DNA from: CAWAND01 sp963783335
GTDB lineage: Bacteria > Chloroflexota > Anaerolineae > Anaerolineales > E44-bin32
Assembly: GCA_963783335.1 (NCBI GenBank)
Contig: CAWAND010000010.1
Location: forward strand, 620,001-684,000
Length of the DNA: 64,000 nt
Direction: 5' to 3'
The notes under the pieces: model-generated
Database searches by the model: none
Told to the model about the DNA's origin: nothing
The model's input: the letters and a program-made list of their open reading frames with translations, nothing else
Program-made: the position numbers and the translations under genes
Shown here: positions 35,035 through 43,039 of the stretch, piece after piece
How the letters are laid out: every line of letters starts with the position of its first letter
How positions within the stretch are numbered: position 1 is the first letter of the stretch

Positions 35035-35430
35035 CTATTCTGCCTCACCTGCGCATCTTTCGGGGTGGCGCTGGCAGTAGGGAATCGTCCCAGGCAGTCG
35101 ATGTCGAATCCGGACGACGACCCGGTAGGCAAGGTCCCCAATGGGTCCGAGCAGTGGGAGACCGTAGAGGACTCGGAAGATTCCGGTGTCGAGGCCGGCG
35201 TCCAGAGCGGCTGCCACGGCCCCCGCCCCCGACCAAGCCCGCCCTTGCTCATCAACGGCCCAAGCCCAACGACGGCAGTCTTCTTGCGTCAGCCCAAAGG
35301 CTTCCGGTGTACCCGGCGCTTGTGAGGGGACAATCGTCACGCGATCGTGGCGCCCGAGGCTCTCGATCCATCCCGCCGTCAGGCTGCAGAAGCCTCAAGT
35401 GCCATCGAATATCAGAATCAGTCTAGGCAA
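35035..35430 (-). CDS. DCC-family thiol-disulfide oxidoreductase-like protein with in-frame UGA at the first CxxC position (candidate selenoprotein)
   Basis: Reading from a TTG at 35430 (ggag eight bases upstream) through one TGA gives 131 residues that match the DCC/DUF393 family along their whole length: LILIFDGT, then UGA, then GFCSLTAGWIESL, DRVTIVPSQ, GLTQEDC and the ending RYxxRHRLPG-like IRHRLPGTIPYC. The family motif is DGxCGFC; here the first Cys is replaced by TGA at 35397-35395, giving UxxC if read as selenocysteine. Immediately after it, GAGGCU (from 35396) can pair with AGCCUC (to 35356), enclosing GCC-UGAC-GGC. A simple Cys-to-stop mutation is the alternative; then only residues from the GTG at 35340 might be made. 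Confidence 0.5.
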
Positions 35431-35478
35431 CAGTCAATCTCCACGTCTCGCCGGCCGCGCCCTGGGTCAAGAGGTAAC

Positions 35479-35507
35479 AAAAAGGGGCGGCGAGGATACG
35501 CCGCCCC
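35479..35507 (-). terminator. Terminator after the sigma-factor gene
   Basis: On the minus strand GGGGCGGCG pairs with CGCCGCCCC over a six-base loop and is followed by five T residues, 22 bases after the sigA stop codon. Confidence 0.88.
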
Positions 35508-35528
35508 GGATGTCCCTTGACGCCAGGT

Positions 35529-36704
35529 TCAGGCCAGGTAATCGCGCAGCTGTCGCGCCCGCCGCGGGTGCCGCAGCCGACGCAGGGCCTTGCCTTCAAT
35601 TTGGCGAATGCGCTCTCGGGTCAGGCCAAATTTCTGGCCGACTTCTTCCAGAGTGTATGGCCGACCGTTGTGCAGCCCAAAGCGCAGGCGCAGTATGCGC
35701 GCCTCGCGCGGGCTCAGCGTCGAGAGCACTTCTTCAATCTTGTCGCGCAGCAGGTTCTGGTATGCGCTTTGAGTCGGTGTGGGGGTTGTCTCATCCTCTA
35801 CGAATGAGCCCAGTTCCGAATCTTCCTCTTCGCCCACCGGTGTTTCAAGCGAAAGCGGCCGCCACGACACCCGCATCATCCATTGGACCTTGCGGGAGTC
35901 GACTCCCAGGTTGGTCCCAATTTCGTCGGGGGTCGGCTTGCGCCCGAGCTCCTGTTCCATTTGTCGAGCGACCTTGTACAAGCGGCGAATGCGGTCGGAC
36001 ATGTGGACAGGCACGCGAATGGTACGACCCTGATCAGCGATAGCTCGGGTAATGGTCTGGCGGATCCACCAGGTTGCGTATGTGCTGAATCGGTAGCCGC
36101 GATGGTAATCAAATTTCTCTACGGCCTTCATCAGGCCAAGGTTGCCTTCCTGAATCAGGTCCAAGAACGGCACACCACGGCTCATATACTTCTTGGCAAT
36201 ACTGACCACCAGGCGTGTGTTGGCCTTGATCAGGTGGTCCCGCGCCGCCCGCGCATCTTCCAGGGCCACAAACAGTTCTTGGCGATCGGCCGCCGTGGCG
36301 TTGCCATTCAACTTGGCCAGCTTGCTCTCGGCGAATTTTCCGCGTTCGATACGCGTGGCCAGATCCACCTCTTCCTCGGTGCTCAGCAGCGGCACACGCG
36401 CCATTTCTTTCAGATACAAGCCGACGGTATCGTCGCTGGAAATGGCGCTCAGGTCAAAGGTCTCTTCCTCGTCCAGGACATAATCCGGATGCATGTGGGC
36501 CGGCACTTGGTCGAGATCTTCGTAGACTTCAATTCCCGCACTCCGGAAGAAGGTCTCCAGCCGCTCGAGCCGCTGTTCAGACTCTTCGGCTTCGGGGAAG
36601 ACACCAAGCAGATCTTCGAGCGTGATGAAGCCTTGCACCTCCCCCTTCTCGAGGAGAACGGCGAAAGCTTCGCGTTTCTTCCACCGATCCTTCGATATGC
36701 TCAT
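35529..36704 (-). CDS. sigA: RNA polymerase sigma factor, primary (RpoD/SigA) type
   Basis: A 391-residue sigma-70. Region 1.2 is DTVGLYLKEMARVPLL; region 2 is NLGLMKAVEKFDYHRGYRFSTYATWWIRQ; region 3 follows GRTIRVPVHM; region 4 ends EEVGQKFGLTRERIRQIEGKALRRLRHP. A short acidic region-1.1-like segment occupies the first 90 residues. The ATG at 36704 follows gggag. The many TTGACA/TATAAT promoters in this window are what such a factor would read. It has its own terminator. Confidence 0.95.
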   Translation of the reverse strand: MSISKDRWKKREAFAVLLEKGEVQGFITLEDLLGVFPEAEESEQRLERLETFFRSAGIEVYEDLDQVPAHMHPDYVLDEEETFDLSAISSDDTVGLYLKEMARVPLLSTEEEVDLATRIERGKFAESKLAKLNGNATAADRQELFVALEDARAARDHLIKANTRLVVSIAKKYMSRGVPFLDLIQEGNLGLMKAVEKFDYHRGYRFSTYATWWIRQTITRAIADQGRTIRVPVHMSDRIRRLYKVARQMEQELGRKPTPDEIGTNLGVDSRKVQWMMRVSWRPLSLETPVGEEEDSELGSFVEDETTPTPTQSAYQNLLRDKIEEVLSTLSPREARILRLRFGLHNGRPYTLEEVGQKFGLTRERIRQIEGKALRRLRHPRRARQLRDYLA

Positions 36705-36779
36705 CCACACGCTCCCTAGGTCAAGACGTACAATCGAATGATGAGAATCAGCCAACCAGGCGATCCGTCTGACATACGA

Positions 36780-37298
36780 CTAAGAATTCGAAAGCAAGTT
36801 TCTCAACGGTTCAAGGCGAGGGTCAATATCGTCTTCTTGATGTTCGCAAGGCGTAACGTTGCGATTGCCCCCGCACACGGGGCACAGCCCTTTGCATTCG
36901 GACTGACATATCGGCTGCAACGGAATGGCCAGGACAAAAGTCTCCCGAAAGAGCGGGTTCAGATCCAACATGCCTGTTTCCGGGATGGCCAACAACGGAT
37001 CGTCGGCCTTCTCGGGAGGATAGACAAAAAGGTCCCCGATCTCTGCGACCAGGGTCTGTTCAAATGTGTCCAGGCAGCGGCTGCACTCGAGAGGCAACCA
37101 GGCCTCCATCCTTCCCTGGCCGTATAATCCTTGTGCCGTCCGCGTTAGGCGGAGGTCACCACGAAGCCCAGAGAGATTGAGATCGCCGCCAACCGTGACC
37201 GACGGGACGTCAAATTCAAAAATGCGGCTGAAGCCGACGCTCTGATGGAGCAAGAATCCGACGTTCAACCGCAATGGGTCAAGTCGCTCTGAATTCAT
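36780..37298 (-). CDS. DUF177 (YceD-like) protein
   Basis: A 172-residue protein with the DUF177 pattern: LPLECSRCLDTFEQ and CQSECKGLCPVCGGNRN, giving two cysteine pairs that may bind zinc. The family is linked to 23S rRNA processing and usually sits before rpmF; here no rpmF follows and the next gene is sigA. A promoter (TTGACC, 17-base spacer, TATACT) lies about 45 bases upstream of the ATG at 37298. Confidence 0.88.
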   Translation of the reverse strand: MNSERLDPLRLNVGFLLHQSVGFSRIFEFDVPSVTVGGDLNLSGLRGDLRLTRTAQGLYGQGRMEAWLPLECSRCLDTFEQTLVAEIGDLFVYPPEKADDPLLAIPETGMLDLNPLFRETFVLAIPLQPICQSECKGLCPVCGGNRNVTPCEHQEDDIDPRLEPLRNLLSNS

Positions 37299-37497
37299 AC
37301 CGACACATCGCAATGAGAATTCCAAAAACCGAGTGTCAGTATAACATAGATAGAATCCGAGGTCAACAAATCGGTCTTTTTCTTGACATAACCTTGCAAT
37401 TTTGGCCAAAATGGTCCGAAATCTGGCCAGATATCGACCATGACCCCCACAGGTACTGGCTCGGTACTGTTCCTGTAGTCATCGTTGGGAGTGTGAA

Positions 37498-38100
37498 ATG
37501 ACCAAGCTTCTCTTGGGGACAAGTAACCCGGGCAAACTGCGCGAGCTTGGCGCTCTGCTGCACGATTTGCGTCTCACCTTGGTCCGTCCGGAGCAACTGG
37601 ACCTTGACATGACGGTGCCTGAGACAGGTAAGTCCTACGCCGAAAACGCCTCCCTGAAGGTGCGAGCCTACGCCCGAAACGCAGACATGTGGGCCCTGGC
37701 CGATGACACGGGGCTTGAAGTTGAAGCTCTGGGGGGAAGGCCGGGCCTGCGCTCGGCCCGGATCGTTGGGCCGGCTGGCGAGGATTCGGATCGCCGCGCG
37801 GCGCTTCTCCAAGAACTGGCCGGGCATCCCCGACCCTGGAGGGCAACCTTTGTTTGTGTCGTCGCTTTGTCCGATCCCGACGGGGCGCTGTCCCTGGCGC
37901 GCGGTGAGTGTCGGGGTGAAATCGTTCCCCGGGCACGCGGCACCGGCGGATTTGGCTATGATCCTCTGTTTCTGTTGGAAAACACGGGGAGAACGATGGC
38001 CGAGCTGACGATGGCGGAGAAGAACGGTCTGAGCCACCGCTCTCGCGCCGTCACGGCGCTCAGGCCTATCCTGCTGGAAAGACTCGCGCTCAGGCCCTAG
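37498..38100 (+). CDS. rdgB: dITP/XTP pyrophosphatase (RdgB/HAM1)
   Basis: A 200-residue Ham1-family enzyme: LLLGTSNPGKLRELGALL, ALADDTGLEVEALGGRPGLRSAR, GGFGYDPLFLLE and MTMAEKNGLSHRSRA-type ending. It hydrolyses non-canonical purine triphosphates and keeps inosine and xanthine out of nucleic acids. The 199-base region upstream includes a cttgacat element but no clear -10. Confidence 0.96.
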   Translation: MTKLLLGTSNPGKLRELGALLHDLRLTLVRPEQLDLDMTVPETGKSYAENASLKVRAYARNADMWALADDTGLEVEALGGRPGLRSARIVGPAGEDSDRRAALLQELAGHPRPWRATFVCVVALSDPDGALSLARGECRGEIVPRARGTGGFGYDPLFLLENTGRTMAELTMAEKNGLSHRSRAVTALRPILLERLALRP

Positions 38101-38133
38101 CCTCAGCATTGGATCGGCGGATGCGGGCCGCGA

Positions 38134-38910
38134 TTATGCGATTCGGTCGTCCAGGAAGTCCCCCAATTTGGCGGCGACGGCCTCCGGCTGCTCCAACATC
38201 ACCATGTGCCCCGCGCCGGGAACCACGAAGAGTTCCCCCTGTGGCAGGCCATCGGCAAGCGCCTCGTTTTGTTCGGGCCGGGTCATGCGGTCGGTCTCGC
38301 CGCACATGACCAGCGCCGGACATGTGATTTGATCCAGCTGCTGCCCAACGTCGAAGTGGCTGCAGGCAACAAAATCGAGATGGAACACCGTCGGATCCAC
38401 GACCAGCAGCCGCTCGCGCGCCAGCTCCACGAAGCGCGGGTCGGCCGCCCGGTCAAACGAGCCGCGCACCATGCGGTCGACCGCCTGGCGAAATGTCTCG
38501 CGCGATTCACTGAGTTCGATGAATTCGGGCGCGACCGGAAGGGCACTGCCTGCCCCTAACAGCACCAGACCCGAGACCGCCTGGCTGCGCAAGGCAGCCG
38601 TCAACGCGACCGCGGCTCCCATCGAATGCCCTACAAGAACAGCCTCGACGATCTGTTCGGCTCGCATCCAATCCAGGACGCGAGCGGCGTATCCACCGAT
38701 CGTCGATTCAGGAGCCGAAGGGGACTCCCCATGACCGGGCAGGTCGAGCGCATATACCGTCCAACCCGCAAGTCTGCGTATTTGAGGCGGCCAGAACAAA
38801 TGATGGCCGCCAGCCCCGTGGATTAACACCAACGGCGGGCGTGATGCCTCATGCCCGCCGCGCTGGTGAACTGTGTATCGGATCCCGATCTTCTCAGCCG
38901 TGGTCGGCAT
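38134..38910 (-). CDS. Alpha/beta hydrolase
   Basis: A 258-residue hydrolase. Oxyanion segment HGAGGHHLFWPPQ, nucleophile elbow VGHSMGAAVA (Ser), acid in MCGETD and catalytic His in PGAGHMVMLE are all present. A lid of about 50 residues follows the elbow. The ATG at 38910 lies inside the end of trxB, overlapping by 17 bases, which suggests coupling. Substrate unknown. Confidence 0.85.
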   Translation of the reverse strand: MPTTAEKIGIRYTVHQRGGHEASRPPLVLIHGAGGHHLFWPPQIRRLAGWTVYALDLPGHGESPSAPESTIGGYAARVLDWMRAEQIVEAVLVGHSMGAAVALTAALRSQAVSGLVLLGAGSALPVAPEFIELSESRETFRQAVDRMVRGSFDRAADPRFVELARERLLVVDPTVFHLDFVACSHFDVGQQLDQITCPALVMCGETDRMTRPEQNEALADGLPQGELFVVPGAGHMVMLEQPEAVAAKLGDFLDDRIA

Positions 38911-39829
38911 CCGGATCCTCCATCCAACGCTCAACCATCATGCCAGCCGCGCAGCCTTGCCCCACGGAAGTGGCAATCTGCCGATAGTGCGGATCCATGA
39001 TCTCTCCAGCCGCGAATATACCGGGGACGCTGGTCATCATGTTCGAATCAACCTTGACGTAGCCGCGTTCATCCATGTCAAGCTGGCCCTTGTACAGGTC
39101 CGAGTTGGGGAAATGGCCAATGAATATGAAGACACCGTCCACGTCCCGCTGGGCATTTTCCCCGGTCTCGACATTGCGCGTCGACACCGAGGTGACCTTG
39201 CCATTGCCTTCGATCTCCTCCAGCACAGTGTTCCACACGAAGTTGATCTTCTCATTTTCCTTGGCGCGCGTCTGGAGGCGCTCGCCAGCTCTGAGCTCGT
39301 CCCGACGATGGAGAATATCGACGCGGTTGGCGAAGCGGGTCAGAAAGATCCCCTCTTCAAGCGCGCTGTCGCCGCCACCGACCACGATCACGTCTTTGTC
39401 CCGGAAGAAGAATCCGTCGCAGGTGGCGCAAAATGAAACGCCCTTGCCGATAAGCTCGTCCTCACCGGGAATGCCCAGACGTCTGGGGGAAGCGCCGGTA
39501 GCGATCACGACCGCCTCGGCCTCCAGTTCCTCCCCATGGGTCTTCAAATGAAACGGGCGGCCATGGCCGAAATCGACTTCGGTGACTTCATCGATCATCA
39601 CCCGGGCGCCGAAATGCTCCGCATGCTTTTGCATCAACTCAACCAACTCCGGGCCGGTCGTCCCCTCAGGGAACCCAGGGTAGTTTTCGACCTCCCATGT
39701 GATCGAGATTTGACCGCCCAACTGATTGCCTGAGATGACCAGCGGTTCCAGGTTGGCCCGGGCAGCATACAGCGCCGCCGTCAGGCCGGCGGGACCCGAT
39801 CCAATCACAACCACTTTTTCTTTCTGCAT
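38894..39829 (-). CDS. trxB: Thioredoxin reductase
   Basis: A 311-residue flavoprotein disulfide reductase: FAD motif VIGSGPAGLTAALYAARA, redox-active CATC near residue 136 in SFCATCDGFFFRDKD, NADPH motif VGGGDSALEEGIFLTRFA and C-terminal GIFAAGEIMDPHYRQ, where Asp of the usual GD is Glu. It reduces thioredoxin with NADPH. A gagaggtg site precedes the ATG. No thioredoxin gene is adjacent. Confidence 0.94.
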   Translation of the reverse strand: MQKEKVVVIGSGPAGLTAALYAARANLEPLVISGNQLGGQISITWEVENYPGFPEGTTGPELVELMQKHAEHFGARVMIDEVTEVDFGHGRPFHLKTHGEELEAEAVVIATGASPRRLGIPGEDELIGKGVSFCATCDGFFFRDKDVIVVGGGDSALEEGIFLTRFANRVDILHRRDELRAGERLQTRAKENEKINFVWNTVLEEIEGNGKVTSVSTRNVETGENAQRDVDGVFIFIGHFPNSDLYKGQLDMDERGYVKVDSNMMTSVPGIFAAGEIMDPHYRQIATSVGQGCAAGMMVERWMEDPDADHG

Positions 39830-39844
39830 TGCACCTCTCCGCGA

Positions 39845-40081
39845 CTAGATACGCTTCAGCGCCTCAAACAACGTCGGAAGGCGCTTTTCCAACCACCAGC
39901 GCGGTGCTCGCGATCGCACCCGGCCGGCCGTATCGATCAAGGGCTTGCGGCAGGGGTCATCCGGATCCCCCGGTCGGCAGCCCAGCAGTCCGTGTCCACA
40001 CATCGGGCAAGGGCCTGGCTCCTCGCCAGCCGTATAGCAGTTGGGACAGAGATAGAACTCCTTGCCAGCTTCTTCGGCCAT
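39845..40081 (-). CDS. Small zinc-ribbon protein
   Basis: A 78-residue protein with CPNC and CPMCG pairs followed by a further Cys-rich turn and a basic tail. A TATAAT about 30 bases upstream and gggagag near the start support the ATG at 40081. It precedes trxB on the same strand. Family and role unknown. Confidence 0.6.
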   Translation of the reverse strand: MAEEAGKEFYLCPNCYTAGEEPGPCPMCGHGLLGCRPGDPDDPCRKPLIDTAGRVRSRAPRWWLEKRLPTLFEALKRI

Positions 40082-40152
40082 ATGAGGATCTCTCCCTTCC
40101 AAGTCCTCTCATTATATTATCGTCCAGGTGAGCCGTCGCTAAGTGAAGAACT

Positions 40153-40563
40153 TCACAATTGGCGACCTGACCTTCGCGCCATATGAACCAGCCCCAACGC
40201 GAGGCCCGCCGCCAGGCCCGCCAACGCCCACACCGGAGTCCGCCCTAACACCGCTCCCAAGTCGCGTGCGGTGAAATCGGGCACAGCGTGGCTGTGGAGT
40301 GAGACCTTGACCAACATCAGGATGTCCGCCAGCGGCGGCACCGTGGCGCCCCCCACCAAGCCGGCAATCCCAGCCCGCACCAGGTATTGACCCTGGTCCA
40401 GTTGCGCACTGTCGCTCCAGCGCTGCCAGAGGGTGATGACATAGGCCAAGGAGATCCATCCCGACAAGAGGAGCACCACCTCAAGGCCCACATCCTCGTA
40501 GCCCAGCCAGACGAACCATGCCAAGCCAGCCACAGCCCACAGGCCGCGCACGATCCAGATCAC
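40153..40563 (-). CDS. Small integral membrane protein
   Basis: A 136-residue protein with about four hydrophobic segments (IVRGLWAVAGLAWFVWLG, VVLLLSGWISLAYVITLW, AGIAGLVGGATVPPLA, VWALAGLAAGLALGLV). Its start overlaps the stop of the next upstream gene by four bases. I do not recognise it; both proteins may be partners in a membrane complex. Confidence 0.55.
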   Translation of the reverse strand: MIWIVRGLWAVAGLAWFVWLGYEDVGLEVVLLLSGWISLAYVITLWQRWSDSAQLDQGQYLVRAGIAGLVGGATVPPLADILMLVKVSLHSHAVPDFTARDLGAVLGRTPVWALAGLAAGLALGLVHMARRSGRQL

Positions 40564-41174
40564 GGGGCTTTTCCTTTCAGGCTTTCATCCGGGCGGATGA
40601 TGGTCCACCCCGCAACCTGGGAAATCAAGGTGAACAAGAAATTGCCCGTCAAAGCGAAGAGCAGGCTGGAAATCCCGAACCGGATCAAAGTCAACCAAAC
40701 CGTTCGATCTCCACGGCTTGTCGCCAGCCATGGTCTGGCGCGCAGGGCCCATTCCACACCTCCCACGGCAAACCCAACGAGCAGACCCCACATCCCCAGC
40801 CAAAGCACCCCGGCGGCACGGTAGAGTGCCCAGCGCGGCTCGTCAAGCAAGACCTCGGTTGGGTCTTCCCCGGCTGCAATGGCGCCCAGACGCTCCCTCC
40901 ACACCCAAACAGCGGCCAGCCCCCCGACGCAGAGCAACGCCGCAAGCACCCTTCCAACCATCCCACCGCGCCCATACAGGCCAAAGCTGCGCTCAAGGAC
41001 AGCCCCGGTAACCAACGCCAAATAGGCCGGTCCCAGGCCGACGATCCAGGGCGCCACGCCTCGCACCACGGGCCAGAGTGTGGGCCAGCGAGATCTGATT
41101 GGCGTTTCGCCGAGCTGCACCAGGGGAAGGGCGGCCACTGCCACGGCCACCCAGGCCACGGACTCCCAGATCAT
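40560..41174 (-). CDS. Integral membrane protein, unknown function
   Basis: A 204-residue protein with five or six hydrophobic stretches (VAWVAVAVAALPLV, GLGPAYLALVTGAVL, VLAALLCVGGLAAVWVW, VLWLGMWGLLVGFAVGG). A cytoplasmic loop carries GAIAAGEDPTEVLLDEPRW. Translationally coupled to the smaller membrane protein downstream. No family recognised. Confidence 0.55.
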   Translation of the reverse strand: MIWESVAWVAVAVAALPLVQLGETPIRSRWPTLWPVVRGVAPWIVGLGPAYLALVTGAVLERSFGLYGRGGMVGRVLAALLCVGGLAAVWVWRERLGAIAAGEDPTEVLLDEPRWALYRAAGVLWLGMWGLLVGFAVGGVEWALRARPWLATSRGDRTVWLTLIRFGISSLLFALTGNFLFTLISQVAGWTIIRPDESLKGKAP

Positions 41175-41237
41175 GTTCGCAAGATCGGCCCGACCTGACG
41201 GCGGCTGACGGCGGCTGGCCCAGGACGACGAATGACA

Positions 41238-42971
41238 TCAACCATCTGTGCCCTCATCCGTGTCTTGGCCCGAGGGCAAGCTGACCCAGATTCGAGTGCC
41301 CTCACCTTCGGCTGATTTGACGCCCAAAAGGCCCCCAGCGAGTTCAGCCCGCTCGCGCATGTTGACCATCCCCAAGCTGCCGCGCTGTTCATAGTGTGCA
41401 TCCACCGCGCCGACATTGAAGCCCACGCCATCATCTTCCACCTCAAGTCGCGTGCCTTCCGCCTCACGCTTCAAGCGGATCCAGATGTGCTCGGCTGCAG
41501 CGTGCTTCTGGGCATTGGTGACGGCTTCTTCGACAATGTAGAACAGCGCCCCCTGTACGCCGGGGTCCATCCCGGATGTTGAGTCGGGGTCGATCTCCAA
41601 TTGAATGTCTTCGTCGTGAGAATCCCTGGCTTTCAGTGCCAGTTGGTACAGCGCCGGTCCCAGACCTTGAGATTCGAGAATCAACGGGCGCAGCGTGAAC
41701 AACATGTGGCGGATTTCGCGAGTCGTCTGCCGGGCCATCTCTTCAACTTTGGCGACTTCCTGCACAGCCGCATCCGGATCTCGTGTGATCTGACGTCTGG
41801 CGAAGTTGGCGCGCATGGCGATGGAGGCGATCGTCTGTGTTGGCCCGTCATGAAGATTGCGAGCCAGCCGTTTGCGCGCTTCCTCTTGAAGCTCGTTCAG
41901 CTGGTCCTTTTCCCGGAGCAGCGCTTGATAGCGGCTGGCGTTCTCCCACACCAAGGCCGCGCTCGATCCAACCGAACGCAGCTGGCCAAGGACCCTTGCC
42001 GGCGGAGCTTCATCCCAATCGACGCCTACGAGCACCGCCCCGAGGCTGGTTCCGCTGGGGAGCGTCAGAGGCACGATGGCCACGGTTCCGGCCGCTCCGA
42101 GACCCGGCCAGAGTCTGACAAATGCGTCTTCGTCGGGCGCCGTCACCGCTTGCGGGTCCCCCGATGTCAGCGCCTGGTCGAGGGCATTCGGGGCACGCTC
42201 CTGCCTCACGGTCTGCCCGGGCGCAAAACCAATCGTCAATTCCCAGTCACCGTCGGCTTGGGAACCGATCCACAGTCCCGCCGGGCGCATCACCAGGCCC
42301 GAGGCTTCATCGCTCAAGACCGCATTCACCAAATCCACAATTCGAAGGCCGAGCTGATCCAGGGATGTGGTCTCGTTCAAACGAGAAGCGGCCTGTAGAA
42401 TCTCGCCCACGGCATTCGGCGGATTGTCGTCAGGCGTTGCGGATGCATCCGCAGCTGGTTCCCTCGCCGACCATTGCAGACTCGCCCATGCGACAACCAG
42501 CGCTCCCCCCAACAGCGCCATGCCGATCAACGCCAACGGCTGCCAGGCGATCTCAACTCCTGGGGTCAGCAGGCTGATGCCTGCCGCTGCCGCCCATCCA
42601 CCCATGCTTGACCCAACACCAGCCCAAAGGCCAAACAGGCGAGCGCCTGAAACGGCCGGAAGCAAGAGGGTCCACCAAAGCCGGCTCTGCGTGCCCCCGC
42701 TGAGCGCCACGACAGCCACAGCCAGGCCGACATCGGCCGTGATCATTGCGATCTTGATCCATGAGGAAAGCGGAGAAGTCCAAGCGGACAAGCCTTGCCA
42801 CGCCAGCCACAATCCATACAACACACACGCACCGGCCAGTGCGGCCTGAAGACGGCCTTGCCAACCAGCCGCCAGCAAGATTCCCGCCAGTGTCAACCAA
42901 CGCAGTTGATTCAGCGCCGCCCCGCGGGCAGCTGAACTTGATGAAAAAGGGGAACGTGCGTGGGAATCCAT
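41238..42971 (-). CDS. Membrane-bound NarL-type sensor histidine kinase (orphan)
   Basis: A 577-residue kinase. Four to six membrane helices fill residues 20-170, a GAF-like domain spans about 205-345, a coiled coil follows, then a HisKA_3 dimerisation domain with phospho-acceptor His in ARNLHDGPTQTI and a HATPase domain with N-box EEAVTNAQKHAAAE and G boxes (EDDGVGFN, GSLGMVNMRERAELAGG). Such kinases phosphorylate LuxR-type regulators, but no response regulator is adjacent. The sensed signal is unknown. Confidence 0.88.
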   Translation of the reverse strand: MDSHARSPFSSSSAARGAALNQLRWLTLAGILLAAGWQGRLQAALAGACVLYGLWLAWQGLSAWTSPLSSWIKIAMITADVGLAVAVVALSGGTQSRLWWTLLLPAVSGARLFGLWAGVGSSMGGWAAAAGISLLTPGVEIAWQPLALIGMALLGGALVVAWASLQWSAREPAADASATPDDNPPNAVGEILQAASRLNETTSLDQLGLRIVDLVNAVLSDEASGLVMRPAGLWIGSQADGDWELTIGFAPGQTVRQERAPNALDQALTSGDPQAVTAPDEDAFVRLWPGLGAAGTVAIVPLTLPSGTSLGAVLVGVDWDEAPPARVLGQLRSVGSSAALVWENASRYQALLREKDQLNELQEEARKRLARNLHDGPTQTIASIAMRANFARRQITRDPDAAVQEVAKVEEMARQTTREIRHMLFTLRPLILESQGLGPALYQLALKARDSHDEDIQLEIDPDSTSGMDPGVQGALFYIVEEAVTNAQKHAAAEHIWIRLKREAEGTRLEVEDDGVGFNVGAVDAHYEQRGSLGMVNMRERAELAGGLLGVKSAEGEGTRIWVSLPSGQDTDEGTDG

Positions 42972-43039
42972 AGTTTTCCGTCAGTCTCAAACAAGCCAAG
43001 CACAAGCGCTCAAGGCGAAGGCTGGATGGCCCGTCGAGG

